DNA of 64,000 nucleotides from PALG01 sp964495885 (GCA_964495885.1 CAZBWO010000010.1:1-64000); one strand, 5' to 3'; positions 49,280 through 59,383 are shown, counted from the first letter of the stretch. Numbers and translations: made by a program. The notes: generated by a model not told the origin, from the sequence alone.

Positions 49280-51601
49280 TTGCAAGAATATTTAGAACAA
49301 TTGAATGACGCGCAATTGGCTCCTGTACTTCATAAGGAAGGGCCACTAATTGTTATTGCTGGTGCAGGCTCTGGAAAAACCCGTGTGTTAACCTATCGCA
49401 TTGCCTATTTAATGTCGAAAGGTGTTGACCCATTCAACATCTTGGCGCTTACTTTTACCAATAAGGCTGCAAGGGAGATGAAAAGTAGGATTGCACAAAT
49501 TGTAGGAAGTAGCGAAGCCAAAAATCTTTGGATGGGAACGTTCCATAGTATTTTCGCAAAAATACTTCGTTTTGAAGCCGATAAATTAGGATATCCATCC
49601 AACTTTACCATTTACGACACACAGGACAGTCAGAGTGTAATACGGGCCATTATCAAGGAAATGCACTTAGATAAGGATATTTATAAATACAAGCAGGTTT
49701 TTTCCCGAATCTCATCCTTCAAGAACAGTCTCATAACCGTTAAGGCATATTTTAACAATCCAGAATTGATAGAGGCAGATGCCATGGCTAAGCGTCCGCG
49801 ATTAGGGGAGATTTACAAAAACTACGTAGACCGCTGCTTCAAAGCCGGAGCTATGGATTTTGACGATTTGTTGCTTAAGACCAATGAGTTATTGACAAGA
49901 TACCCAGAGGTTTTGGCCAAATACCAACAACGCTTCCGTTATATTCTGGTAGATGAGTACCAAGATACCAACCATAGCCAGTACCTAATCGTGAGAGCCT
50001 TAAGCGACCGATTTCAAAATATTTGTGTAGTAGGGGATGATGCACAAAGTATTTATGCTTTCCGCGGAGCGAATATCAACAACATCCTCAATTTTCAAAA
50101 AGATTATGATGATGTTCGGGTGTATCGTTTGGAACAAAACTACCGATCAACCAAGAATATTGTAAATGCCGCCAACAGCATTATTGAAAAAAATAAAAAC
50201 CGATTGGAAAAAGTGGTTTGGACGGCCAATGAAGAGGGGCATAAAATCAAGGTCAATCGAACCATGACCGATGGTGACGAGGGACGTTTCGTGGCCAGTT
50301 CCATTTTTGAAAATCAAATGAACCACCAGTTAATGTACGATAACTTTGCCGTATTGTACAGAACGAATGCCCAGTCTAGGGCTATTGAAGATGCGCTTAG
50401 GAAAAAGGACATTCCGTACCGTATTTATGGCGGACTTAGCTTTTACCAGCGGAAAGAAATCAAGGATGTATTGGCGTATTTGCGATTGATTTTAAACCCG
50501 AAAGATGAAGAGGCATTAAAGAGGGTGATTAATTACCCAGCTCGAGGTATTGGAAATACGACGATGGATAAGCTTATTGTGGCTGCCAATCAGTACAACC
50601 GATCTATTTTTGAGGTGATGGAGCATTTGGAAAAAGTGAATTTGAATATCAATGCTGGAACCAAAAAGAAGTTGAAGGATTTTGTAACCATGATCCAGAG
50701 TTTTCAAGTTTTGAACCAAACCTATGATGCATTCCAGATTACAGAACATGTGACCAAAAAGACGGGTTTGCTCACCGAACTTAAGAAAGATGGTACTCCC
50801 GAAGGGATTGCCCGTATAGAGAATTTGGAAGAATTGTTGAATGGAATTCGGGATTTTGTAGAGGAACAAAAAGAATTGGCAGATACGAATGGATCGCTTT
50901 CAGAGTTTTTGGAAGATGTGGCCCTTGCTACAGATATGGATAATGATAAGGGAGATGATAATAAAGTAGCCCTAATGACCGTCCATTTGGCCAAAGGACT
51001 GGAGTTTCCCTATGTGTATATCGTTGGGATGGAGGAAGATCTATTCCCCAGTGCCATGAATATGAATTCCAGATCTGAGCTGGAAGAAGAGCGAAGATTG
51101 TTTTATGTAGCCCTTACCCGTGCAGAAAAGCAAGCATTCCTTACCTATACCCAAAGCAGGTACCGCTGGGGTAAATTAATAGATGCAGAACCTAGCCGAT
51201 TTATTGAAGAAATAGATGATTCATTTTTGGAATACCTTACGCCTATTACAGAACAACGCTACAAGCCTTTGATAGACGCTGATATTTTTGGAGAAGTAGA
51301 TAAAAGCAAATTAAGGCTTCGGAAACCGAAGTCGGGAACCCCACCTTCGGGACCAACGGGAGATCAACTTCGGAAGTTACGGCGTATGAAACCAGTAAGC
51401 AGTAGTACTGATAAAAATTTCAATGCGGAAGAGGCTGGGCTTTCCGAAGGGACAATGGTAGAACATGTACGTTTCGGCAAAGGAAAGATTATTAAGATTG
51501 AAGGAGAGGGAGGTGATACCAAAGCTGAAATTGATTTTGAAAATGGCGGATTGAAAAAATTGTTGCTTCGCTTTGCAAAATTGAACGTTCTTGATGAATA
51601 G
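49280..51601 (+). CDS. uvrD: UvrD/PcrA-type DNA helicase
   Basis: A 773-aa superfamily 1 helicase (3'-5' repair helicase). The TTG at 49280 is chosen as start because homologues begin at QEYLEQLNDAQ; an earlier TTG (49235) would lie before a -7-like box (TATTTTTC, 49246-49253). It has AGAGSGKTRVLTYRIAY (Walker A), DEYQDTNHSQY (motif II), EQNYRST and VALTRAEK. The C-terminal residues carry the Tudor-like RFGKGKIIKIEG. Paralogues such as Rep or PcrA are possible; uvrD is the usual name. Confidence 0.92.
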   Translation: MQEYLEQLNDAQLAPVLHKEGPLIVIAGAGSGKTRVLTYRIAYLMSKGVDPFNILALTFTNKAAREMKSRIAQIVGSSEAKNLWMGTFHSIFAKILRFEADKLGYPSNFTIYDTQDSQSVIRAIIKEMHLDKDIYKYKQVFSRISSFKNSLITVKAYFNNPELIEADAMAKRPRLGEIYKNYVDRCFKAGAMDFDDLLLKTNELLTRYPEVLAKYQQRFRYILVDEYQDTNHSQYLIVRALSDRFQNICVVGDDAQSIYAFRGANINNILNFQKDYDDVRVYRLEQNYRSTKNIVNAANSIIEKNKNRLEKVVWTANEEGHKIKVNRTMTDGDEGRFVASSIFENQMNHQLMYDNFAVLYRTNAQSRAIEDALRKKDIPYRIYGGLSFYQRKEIKDVLAYLRLILNPKDEEALKRVINYPARGIGNTTMDKLIVAANQYNRSIFEVMEHLEKVNLNINAGTKKKLKDFVTMIQSFQVLNQTYDAFQITEHVTKKTGLLTELKKDGTPEGIARIENLEELLNGIRDFVEEQKELADTNGSLSEFLEDVALATDMDNDKGDDNKVALMTVHLAKGLEFPYVYIVGMEEDLFPSAMNMNSRSELEEERRLFYVALTRAEKQAFLTYTQSRYRWGKLIDAEPSRFIEEIDDSFLEYLTPITEQRYKPLIDADIFGEVDKSKLRLRKPKSGTPPSGPTGDQLRKLRRMKPVSSSTDKNFNAEEAGLSEGTMVEHVRFGKGKIIKIEGEGGDTKAEIDFENGGLKKLLLRFAKLNVLDE

Positions 51602-51650
51602 GTATATTTTCTGAAAAAGCACGTATCTTTAACATACCTAATAGTGTGTT

Positions 51651-52268
51651 ATGGCAGAGCTCATTAAGCTATATGAAGAAAACCCGAATCCAAAGGACAT
51701 TCAGAAGATCGTAAAAATCCTTCGAGGTGGAGGGCTTGTCATTTATCCAAGTGATACTGTCTATGCCTTGGGATGTGATATCACCAATAAAAACGCTCTG
51801 GAAAAAGTAGCGCGTATAAAAGGTGTGAAATTGGAGAAAGCAAACTTTTCTTTTGTTTGTGAAGATTTAAGCAACTTAAGTGATTATGTAAGGCAAATAG
51901 ATAATAGCACCTTTAAAATTTTAAAAAGGGCGCTCCCTGGCCCTTATACTTTTGTGCTTCCCGGAAATAATAACTTGCCCTCTGTTTTTAAAAAAAAGAA
52001 AGAAGTAGGGATTCGTGTTCCAGACAACAGCATTACACGGGCGTTGGTCAATGCCTTGGGAAACCCTATTATTTCTACTTCCATTAAAGATGAAGATGAA
52101 GTGATAGAATACACTACAGATCCAGAACTGATCTATGAAAAATGGGAGAATTTAGTAGATGTGGTAATTGATGGGGGATATGGAGGGAATATACCCTCCA
52201 CGGTCATTGATCTTACGGGAGATGAACCCATTTTGATTCGGGAAGGAAAAGGAAGCTTGGAGATTTAG
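51651..52268 (+). CDS. L-threonylcarbamoyladenylate synthase (Sua5/YciO/YrdC/YwlC family)
   Basis: A 205-aa protein making threonylcarbamoyl-AMP for the universal tRNA t6A37 modification. GGGLVIYPSDTVYALGCD, LPGPYTFVLPG and VGIRVPDN are the family landmarks. The size is that of the short (YciO/TsaC-like) form, so YciO of less clear function is an alternative. It follows uvrD, and its stop overlaps that of the convergent gene by four bases. Confidence 0.85.
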   Translation: MAELIKLYEENPNPKDIQKIVKILRGGGLVIYPSDTVYALGCDITNKNALEKVARIKGVKLEKANFSFVCEDLSNLSDYVRQIDNSTFKILKRALPGPYTFVLPGNNNLPSVFKKKKEVGIRVPDNSITRALVNALGNPIISTSIKDEDEVIEYTTDPELIYEKWENLVDVVIDGGYGGNIPSTVIDLTGDEPILIREGKGSLEI

Positions 52269-52678
52269 GGAAAAGCTAACAGGTCTGGAGCAAGATACAT
52301 TTCTTTAGCATCATCCTTCAGGATAACCTCCTCCGAATAATGCTGAAATAACAACTCCTTGAAATTTGTCTTCAATCTTGGAAAAGCATTCAAAAGTGTT
52401 TTAAAATCGACCTGTTTTATTTTTTCTGAAAAGTGGTTTACAATGTAAATGGAAGCAATAGTAAGTGTTTCATGGTATTTCCCTTCTGCTTTTAAAATAC
52501 GCGTATAAGCTTTTAATTGAGAGGTGATATGTTGCACTGCTTTTTGCTTTCCATATTTTTTTAGATGAATGAATGCCAGCCGTAAATGCGCCTCATGTGA
52601 AAAAGCCTCTGAAGGAAAGGTTCCCAAGGCAAATTCCTTCTCGAAGAGTTCATCAGTATAATTCCAGTGTGTTTCCAT
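52265..52678 (-). CDS. Hypothetical helical protein
   Basis: A 137-aa soluble, helix-rich protein (SHEAHLRLAFIHLKKYGKQ, LNAFPRLKTNFKELLFQHYS). It contains several His and conserved-looking aromatic residues, but I do not recognise a family or catalytic motif. The stop overlaps that of the convergent Sua5/YrdC-type gene. Confidence 0.65.
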   Translation of the reverse strand: METHWNYTDELFEKEFALGTFPSEAFSHEAHLRLAFIHLKKYGKQKAVQHITSQLKAYTRILKAEGKYHETLTIASIYIVNHFSEKIKQVDFKTLLNAFPRLKTNFKELLFQHYSEEVILKDDAKEMYLAPDLLAFP

Positions 52679-52684
52679 AAAATA

Positions 52685-52711
52685 AAAAACCCCAGCAAAG
52701 CTAGGGTTTTT
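52685..52711 (-). terminator. Terminator between the OmpA gene and the hypothetical
   Basis: AAAAACCCCAGC and GCTAGGGTTTTT pair around a 3-nt AAA loop. On the minus strand it is followed by six Ts and lies 21 nt past the OmpA stop. Confidence 0.85.
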
Positions 52712-52732
52712 CAGATTATTTATTGTGGTGGT

Positions 52733-53614
52733 TTAGTTTCCGCCACCATTTGCTCCGTTTCCTTCATTGGAAAGTGTTTCCAATTCTTCTTCAATCATCG
52801 TATAGAATTGATCGATTTTTGGAAGTACATAGATTTTTGTTCTACGGTTGGTAGATCTGTTTTCGGCAGTGGTATTAGGCACTAGCGGCACAAATTCTCC
52901 TCTACCGGCAGCGATTAATTGAGATGGATTGGCTCCAAGTTCTTTCAGTTTACGAACTACGGCAGTAGAACGTTTCACACTCAAGTCCCAGTTATCCAGT
53001 AATACTCCGCTGCTGTAAGGTACATTGTCTGTATGACCTTCAACCAATGCTTCAAAATCAGGTTTGCTGTTAATAACCGTAGCGACTTTTCCTAAGATTT
53101 CATTCGCACGGGTTGATAATTGATAACTTCCACTTTTAAAGAGAACCTTATCACTTAACGAGATAAATACAACTCCTTTCTCAACATTAATTTCAATATC
53201 TTCATCATTTAATCCAACTTCTTTTTTAAGGCTTGTTACTAGCGCCAGGGTGACACTGTCTTTTTTGTTAAGGGCATCTTGCAACCTACTGATTTTTAAA
53301 TCTTTTTCTTTGAGGCTTTCCAAAGATTTTTCTAGGTTGGTAGCTCCTTGTTGGGTGAGAATAGTTAATTCTTTAGAACTTTTAATTAAGTTATCCTTAT
53401 CACTTTTAAGGTCTGCAACTCTTTTTTCAAGTGCCGCAATAGTAGCTAATGCAGCAGCTTTATCGGCTTCACACGCATTAAGTTTAACGGTGGCCGTGTT
53501 CAACATATCTTGTGTTTTTTTCTGTTGGGCTTCCAATTCTGCGTATTTCTTCTTAGAAACACAAGAAGTAAATAAAAGTCCAGTAGAAAGTGCTAAAATT
53601 AAAATTCGTTTCAT
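52733..53614 (-). CDS. OmpA family lipoprotein
   Basis: A 293-aa outer-membrane lipoprotein (LILALSTGLLFTSCVS, lipid Cys18). Residues about 20-120 are a coiled coil (KYAELEAQQKKTQDML; LEKRVADLKSDKDNL). About 150-270 is an OmpA-like peptidoglycan-binding domain (VEGHTDNVPYSS, DLSVKRSTAVVRKL, AAGRGEFVPLV). It probably ties the outer membrane to the cell wall. A TAATTTTG -7 box lies on the minus strand at 53640-53647. Confidence 0.9.
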   Translation of the reverse strand: MKRILILALSTGLLFTSCVSKKKYAELEAQQKKTQDMLNTATVKLNACEADKAAALATIAALEKRVADLKSDKDNLIKSSKELTILTQQGATNLEKSLESLKEKDLKISRLQDALNKKDSVTLALVTSLKKEVGLNDEDIEINVEKGVVFISLSDKVLFKSGSYQLSTRANEILGKVATVINSKPDFEALVEGHTDNVPYSSGVLLDNWDLSVKRSTAVVRKLKELGANPSQLIAAGRGEFVPLVPNTTAENRSTNRRTKIYVLPKIDQFYTMIEEELETLSNEGNGANGGGN

Positions 53615-53639
53615 AATTTGATTATGGGTTTTGGTTGAT

Positions 53640-53647
53640 CAAAATTA
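53640..53647 (-). promoter_or_regulatory. -7 box TAATTTTG of the OmpA gene
   Basis: A perfect TAnnTTTG element on the minus strand, 26 nt upstream of the ATG at 53614. A TTTG occurs upstream but with a 14-nt spacer. Confidence 0.45.
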
Positions 53648-53700
53648 ATAAGAACACTGCCCAAACAATGGGCGCTTAACAATAATTTAAGTAAAAATTA

Positions 53701-54693
53701 TCAAAGTCTGTTAAAGGTACGTTTTTTTTGGATGAAGTAAGACCAGACAATAGATTTAGTATGGCCATAGGGTAGATGCGAAGCCCATTTTTTTCTCTTT
53801 TTGAGATAGGCGGGAAGATGTAAGTAAAAACTGAAATGCGCCCGAAGAATCGCCCAAAAATGCCTCGGTTTTCCTTGCAATAAAAACTGAAAGCCTGCAA
53901 TACCATCCAACCACATCCGAAAGAAAATAAGTCCCCAAACCAACACTCCTTTTCGGTTTTTAAGAAGCACCAATAACGTGTTTCTGAAATTGTAAAAAGT
54001 CTTTTGGGGATTTGCCGCTTGTAAAGTAGCCCCTCCCAAATGATACACTGTTGAATTGCTGAGGTAAAATATTTCCCCTCCTTTACTTTGTATGCGCCAA
54101 CAAAGATCTATTTCTTCCTGATGGGCAAATAAGTCTTCATCAAATCCTTTAGCCTTCCAAAAAGATTCCTTCCGAATGGCTAAACAAGCACCTGTAGCCC
54201 AAAAGATACTTCTTGAATCGTTGTATTGGCCGTGGTCTTCCTCTAAAGTATCGAAAATACGTCCGCGGCAAAAAGGATAGCCTAATTGGTCCAAAAATCC
54301 GCCTGCAGCTCCAGCATATTCAAATTTGGATTTGTTTTTGAAATCCATAATTTTGGGTTGTGCTGCAGCTAACGATGGATTTTGCCTAAAAGCCTCGAGG
54401 ATGGGTGATAACCAATTTTCGGTAACTTCCACATCATTGTTGAGTAAGATAAATAGCTCTTCGGAAAGATGTTTTAACGCATCGTTATATCCTTTTGCAT
54501 ACCCACCATTTACAGTATTCCGAATAATTTGTACGGAAGGAAAAGTGGTTTCCAGAAAGAGGATACTGTCATCGGTGGAAGCATTATCTGCAACGTAAAT
54601 GGTAGCTTCCGAAGTAAACCTTACCACGGAAGGCAAAAACTGCTCAAGCAATTTTTTTCCGTTCCAATTTAAAATGACGACAGCCGTTTTCAC
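53701..54693 (-). CDS. Glycosyltransferase family 2
   Basis: A 330-aa GT-A fold enzyme of the WbbL/rhamnosyltransferase-like branch. AVVILNWNGKKLLEQFLPSV (start), VADNASTDDSI, and LNNDVEV (DxD-like metal site) are seen. A hydrophobic segment near residues 250-280 and a basic tail suggest peripheral membrane attachment. It probably adds a sugar to a lipid-linked polysaccharide. No neighbouring polysaccharide genes are in the window. Confidence 0.9.
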   Translation of the reverse strand: MKTAVVILNWNGKKLLEQFLPSVVRFTSEATIYVADNASTDDSILFLETTFPSVQIIRNTVNGGYAKGYNDALKHLSEELFILLNNDVEVTENWLSPILEAFRQNPSLAAAQPKIMDFKNKSKFEYAGAAGGFLDQLGYPFCRGRIFDTLEEDHGQYNDSRSIFWATGACLAIRKESFWKAKGFDEDLFAHQEEIDLCWRIQSKGGEIFYLSNSTVYHLGGATLQAANPQKTFYNFRNTLLVLLKNRKGVLVWGLIFFRMWLDGIAGFQFLLQGKPRHFWAILRAHFSFYLHLPAYLKKRKKWASHLPYGHTKSIVWSYFIQKKRTFNRL

Positions 54694-54747
54694 AGACGCA
54701 AAATAAGTTAAAAATAGTGGAATATTCGGCTTCCGTATTTTTTTACT

Positions 54748-55620
54748 TTACCCGTCCCGACGCATTTTGTAGTTTACTTTCACTTCGCCATTGATGATTA
54801 AACGAATGAAATATTCGCCCTCTGTATATTGCATGGTGTCAAACTGAAAGCTGAAATGATGTTTCCCCGGGGGCGTTTCGGGGCTATTCAGTAATTCCCT
54901 AACAATGACATTTCTATTATTAAACATCCCTATGGTAACATTGGAGGTTTTGGAGAATCCATAATTAAAATCACCTCCAACGATATGGCCTGCCAATTCC
55001 TGTGTGTTTTCCTGTGGTTCGTTGTAGTTTTCAACCTCGTCCATACTAGGGGGTTCCACGCCAAGTTCATTGGCGATAAAATTCCGAAAGTGTGTAGCCT
55101 CTATTTCATCAAAACCACTAATATTGGTAAGTCCGTATGCGTCCGTGAGACTCCACACTGCATATTGTCCTATGGTATTAAACGCTTCTTTCTGCTGAAT
55201 TTCCTTTACCGTGGCTTGCAAAGCCCCTTCTGCTAGTCCTCCTAAAAGATATTCGTCTTGGGTACCTGGCGCACTATTTTCCTGTTGGGTGCACATGGCA
55301 TACAGTGATTTTTTCAAGGTTTCTTTAGGTTTCATGGCAATAAGTTCTTCCTTTACTAAGATGAGGTCTTGGGTGTCACTGTTTACTGAAGCAAATTGTT
55401 GTCCTATGGGAATTTTAATTAGCAATTCTTCTTCGGAAATATTGGTGAGGGAAATAATGATAGGTTGGTGGTAATGGGTACTTTCAGGATTTCCTTGAAT
55501 GGTGAACGAAACCAGGTTCGTTTCCGAAGCAGTTTTTAAATCGGTTAATCTGGGAGAGGCATCCCATGATAATAGAATGACTGTACTACAAATAATACCT
55601 AAAATGTTGAAAATGCGCAT
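54748..55620 (-). CDS. Exported protein of unknown function
   Basis: A 290-aa protein with a signal peptide (ILGIICSTVILLSWDASP). The N-terminal part is a beta-sandwich-like stretch (TNLVSFTIQGNPESTHYHQ, IIISLTNISEEELLIKIP), the middle helical, and the C-terminus strand-rich, ending in NYKMRRDG. I do not recognise a family. It is divergent from pyrG, 166 bp apart. Confidence 0.7.
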   Translation of the reverse strand: MRIFNILGIICSTVILLSWDASPRLTDLKTASETNLVSFTIQGNPESTHYHQPIIISLTNISEEELLIKIPIGQQFASVNSDTQDLILVKEELIAMKPKETLKKSLYAMCTQQENSAPGTQDEYLLGGLAEGALQATVKEIQQKEAFNTIGQYAVWSLTDAYGLTNISGFDEIEATHFRNFIANELGVEPPSMDEVENYNEPQENTQELAGHIVGGDFNYGFSKTSNVTIGMFNNRNVIVRELLNSPETPPGKHHFSFQFDTMQYTEGEYFIRLIINGEVKVNYKMRRDG

Positions 55621-55722
55621 GAGGGATGATTAGGGTTACATTGGTTAGAACGAAACTTCAGCAAAAAAAGTATCATCTTAGATCTTCCGAAGGAAAAATC
55701 CTTTAAACCTTTTCCGTAAAAT

Positions 55723-55754
55723 TTTCCCTCGGTGGTATTTATTCCATATCTTTG
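55723..55754 (+). promoter_or_regulatory. Promoter of pyrG: TTTC, 20 nt, TATCTTTG
   Basis: TTTC at 55723-55726, an exact 20-nt spacer, and a perfect TAnnTTTG box (55747-55754). Transcript start near 55761, 26 nt before the ATG. Confidence 0.7.
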
Positions 55755-55786
55755 CATCCCGTATAGGTAACAACAAGCATCAGTAC

Positions 55787-57400
55787 ATGAGCACCACAAA
55801 GTATATCTTCGTTACGGGCGGGGTTTCTTCTTCATTAGGTAAAGGAATTATTGCAGCGTCATTGGCTAAACTCTTGCAGGCAAGGGGTTACCGGGTGACC
55901 ATTCAAAAATTGGATCCTTACATTAACGTAGACCCCGGAACATTAAATCCTTATGAACACGGCGAATGTTACGTAACCGATGATGGTGCAGAAACCGACT
56001 TAGACCTTGGTCACTACGAACGTTTTTTGAATGTTCGCACTTCCCAAGCAAATAATGTAACCACTGGGCGAATTTACCAAAGCGTTATTGAAAAAGAACG
56101 GAAGGGTGAGTTCTTGGGAAAAACAGTGCAGGTGGTGCCACACATTACCAATGAAATTAAAGAGCGAATCCAAATCCTCGGGAACAGCGGTGAATATGAT
56201 ATCGTCATTACCGAGATTGGTGGAACCGTAGGGGATATTGAGTCCCTACCATATATTGAAGCCGTTCGACAGTTGAAATGGGAGCTGGGACCGCACAACA
56301 GTTTGTTTATTCACCTTACTTTGATTCCATATCTTTCCGCTGCAGGGGAGTTAAAGACCAAACCTACACAACACTCTGTAAAGACCTTAATGGAAAGCGG
56401 GATTCAAGCCGATATCCTAGTGTGCCGTACAGAACATGAATTAAGTGATGAGCTTCGGGTAAAACTGGCATTGTTCTGTAATGTGGAAAAAGATGCGGTA
56501 ATCCAATCTATTGACGCCTCTACCATTTACGATGTTCCTAATTTGATGTTGGAAGAAGGGCTTGATACTGTTGCTTTGAAAAAACTAAGACTTAGTGATG
56601 ACTCAGACCCAAACCTTCAGCAGTGGAACGAGTTTTTGAGTAGACACAAAAACCCTAAAGGGGAAGTTACCATTGGGCTTATTGGAAAATATGTAGAATT
56701 ACAGGATAGTTACAAATCTATTTTGGAATCCTTTATTCATGCAGGAGCTGCCAATGAAGTTTCGGTGGAGGTCGTACCTATTCATTCTGAATATCTTTCC
56801 GTGGAAAATATTCAAGAAAAATTAAAAGGACTGGATGGATTGTTAGTGGCACCTGGATTTGGGGAGCGTGGGGTGGAAGGTAAGATTGAAGCAGTTCGTT
56901 ATGCGCGCGAAAAAAACCTTCCGTTCCTAGGAATTTGTTTGGGAATGCAAATGGCAGTTATTGAATTTGCCAGAAATGTGCTGCAATTGAAAGATGCTAA
57001 TAGTACAGAGATGAACCCAGCCACTCCACACGCTGTCATTGATTTGATGGAGGAGCAGAAACATATAACAGACATGGGCGGCACCATGCGTTTGGGAAGC
57101 TGGAAATGCCATTTGAAGGAAAACACCATCGTTGCAAAAACGTATGGGTCATTGGATATTGAAGAGCGGCACCGGCACCGGTATGAATATAATAATGCCT
57201 ACAGGGAAGACTTTGAAAATGCTGGCTTAATTGCTACCGGAACCAACCCAGATACAAATTTGGTGGAAATTGTGGAAATCCCAGAACACCCATGGTTTGT
57301 AGGTGTACAATACCACCCAGAATATAAAAGTACGGTGGCCAGTCCGCACCCATTGTTTGTTGGTTTTGTGAAAGCAGCCCACGAACATGCTGTAAAATAA
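55787..57400 (+). CDS. pyrG: CTP synthase
   Basis: A 537-aa enzyme making CTP from UTP, ATP and glutamine. The synthetase N-domain has FVTGGVSSSLGKGI and PYINVDPGTLNPYEHGE. The class I glutamine amidotransferase C-domain has the catalytic Cys in FLGICLGMQ and the His-Glu pair in YHPEYKSTV. Length is normal. It is followed by yidC. Confidence 0.98.
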   Translation: MSTTKYIFVTGGVSSSLGKGIIAASLAKLLQARGYRVTIQKLDPYINVDPGTLNPYEHGECYVTDDGAETDLDLGHYERFLNVRTSQANNVTTGRIYQSVIEKERKGEFLGKTVQVVPHITNEIKERIQILGNSGEYDIVITEIGGTVGDIESLPYIEAVRQLKWELGPHNSLFIHLTLIPYLSAAGELKTKPTQHSVKTLMESGIQADILVCRTEHELSDELRVKLALFCNVEKDAVIQSIDASTIYDVPNLMLEEGLDTVALKKLRLSDDSDPNLQQWNEFLSRHKNPKGEVTIGLIGKYVELQDSYKSILESFIHAGAANEVSVEVVPIHSEYLSVENIQEKLKGLDGLLVAPGFGERGVEGKIEAVRYAREKNLPFLGICLGMQMAVIEFARNVLQLKDANSTEMNPATPHAVIDLMEEQKHITDMGGTMRLGSWKCHLKENTIVAKTYGSLDIEERHRHRYEYNNAYREDFENAGLIATGTNPDTNLVEIVEIPEHPWFVGVQYHPEYKSTVASPHPLFVGFVKAAHEHAVK

Positions 57401-57502
57401 GGGTGCGACAATTTGTCTGAAAAGTATTTTTGGGCGGGATTGTTGTAAACTGGAATTTAAGAATAATAAACCTTCCGAAAAATTTCGGGAGTGCACACAA
57501 AT

Positions 57503-59383
57503 ATGGAAGAAAAAAAATTTGACCTTAATTCCCTCTTAGGATTTGTTCTTATTGGTGGAATCCTCCTTTGGATGTTGTATAAAAATCAACCCACACCCGA
57601 AGAGGTGGAAGCCGAAAAGACCAAAACCGAACAAGTTTCAGAAGAAAACACCAAGCAGGATACTCCATTGGTAGAAAACACCACGGAAGAACAGAATACA
57701 GTGTCAATTACAGATTCTGTTGCCTTACAGGGTCTGCAAAATCGTTTGGGTTCTTTTGCTTACTCTGGTACGTTACCTTCCGCAAAGGAAGGGACCACAA
57801 CCATCGAAAATGATGTGTTGGAATTACAGGTGAGTAACAAAGGAGGATATATTGTTTCTGCAAAATTAAAGGAGCAAACGCAATATACTGGTGATCCGGT
57901 CTATCTTATCAAAGATGGTAACAATGATTTTAACCTTCAATTTACTTCCGAAAATAGGCTCCTAAATACACGTGACCTCTATTTTGAACCTACGCTTACC
58001 AAAAATGGGGAGAACCCGGTACTTTCCATGAAGCTGAAGACTTCGGAAAATGCCTTTTTGGAATACCGTTACGAACTGAAGCCTGGGGATTATATGTTGG
58101 ATTTCAGTCTACGTAGCCAAGGATTGGATGGAATCATGAATACTTCCCAGCCAATTTCTTTAGATTGGAATTACAAAGGCTATAGACATGCCAAAAGTAT
58201 CACTTACGAAAACAGATATACTAGGCTTACTTACGAATTTGAAGGAGGGAGTGATCACGATAAATTATCCCCAACAGGAGAAGATGAGGAAATAGAAAAG
58301 GATGTGACCTGGATGAACTTTAGGCAGCACTTTTTTAGTTCTATGTTGCTTACTGATACTCCTTTCAAGGAAGTGAAGTTTACTTCTGAAGATTTGGTAG
58401 AAGACGAGGAAGTAGATACACTTTACACTAAAAAATATAGTGCCAATATGCTTTTGGAGCCCTCTGCTGGTGGATTAGCGTATGACATGAATATGTATTA
58501 TGGTCCTACGGATTATCAAATATTTAAAGAATATGACCGTAACCTAGATGAGGCTATGCCATTGGGGTGGGGGATTTTTGGCATCATCAACAAATACCTT
58601 ATTATTCCTGTATTTAGTGTGTTGAGTGATTGGTTCCCTGCTGGGTTTGCCATTATTGTTTTAACAATCTTATTTAAGTTGCTTCTTTCCCCTGTTCAGT
58701 ATAAACAGTATGTTTCCCAGGCTAAGATGAAAGTCTTGAAGCCGGAAATGGATGAGATTAAAAAGAAGTATGAAGGCAACCAGATGAAGATTCAGCAAGA
58801 AACAATGAAGCTTCAAAATGCTGCAGGGGCAAGTCCGCTGAAAGGATGTCTTCCTGCATTGCTGCAAATACCCGTCTTTTATGCGCTTTTCACTTTTTTC
58901 CCAACGGCTTTCGATTTACGTCAGAAAAGCTTCCTTTGGGCAGATGACTTGGCAAGTTACGATGTGGTTGCCGAGCTTCCTTTCCATATTCCGCTGTATG
59001 GTGACCACGTAAGTTTGTTCCCCATTCTGGCTTCCATTGCTATCTTTATCTATATGATGATGAGTACGGGGGCACAAATGTCGCAACAACAACAGCCTGG
59101 AATGCCCAATATGAAGTTTATTATGTATTTGTCACCATTGTTCATGTTGGTATTCTTTAACAATTATGCGAGTGGACTTTCCTTGTATTATTTTACTTCG
59201 AATGTGATTACCATTGGAATCATGTTGGTAATTAAAAACTGGATTATTGACGAGGATAAAATACATGCGAAGGTGCAGGAGAAAAAGAAACAGCCTAAAA
59301 AGCAAAATCGTTTTCAACGGAAAATGGCTGAAATGATGGAGCAGGCTGAAGAACAGAAAAAGGCACAACAACGAAAAAAATAA
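57503..59383 (+). CDS. yidC: Membrane protein insertase YidC
   Basis: A 626-aa insertase. The ATG at 57503 is preferred over a GTG 12 nt upstream because it starts MEEKKFDLNSLLGFVLIGG like flavobacterial YidC. After the first span there is a large periplasmic beta-domain (about 45-360), then the conserved five-helix core with SPVQYKQYVSQAKM, GASPLKGCLPALLQIPVFYALF and the late spans. A basic Gln/Lys tail ends the protein, as in family members. It works with SecYEG or alone. Confidence 0.96.
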   Translation: MEEKKFDLNSLLGFVLIGGILLWMLYKNQPTPEEVEAEKTKTEQVSEENTKQDTPLVENTTEEQNTVSITDSVALQGLQNRLGSFAYSGTLPSAKEGTTTIENDVLELQVSNKGGYIVSAKLKEQTQYTGDPVYLIKDGNNDFNLQFTSENRLLNTRDLYFEPTLTKNGENPVLSMKLKTSENAFLEYRYELKPGDYMLDFSLRSQGLDGIMNTSQPISLDWNYKGYRHAKSITYENRYTRLTYEFEGGSDHDKLSPTGEDEEIEKDVTWMNFRQHFFSSMLLTDTPFKEVKFTSEDLVEDEEVDTLYTKKYSANMLLEPSAGGLAYDMNMYYGPTDYQIFKEYDRNLDEAMPLGWGIFGIINKYLIIPVFSVLSDWFPAGFAIIVLTILFKLLLSPVQYKQYVSQAKMKVLKPEMDEIKKKYEGNQMKIQQETMKLQNAAGASPLKGCLPALLQIPVFYALFTFFPTAFDLRQKSFLWADDLASYDVVAELPFHIPLYGDHVSLFPILASIAIFIYMMMSTGAQMSQQQQPGMPNMKFIMYLSPLFMLVFFNNYASGLSLYYFTSNVITIGIMLVIKNWIIDEDKIHAKVQEKKKQPKKQNRFQRKMAEMMEQAEEQKKAQQRKK

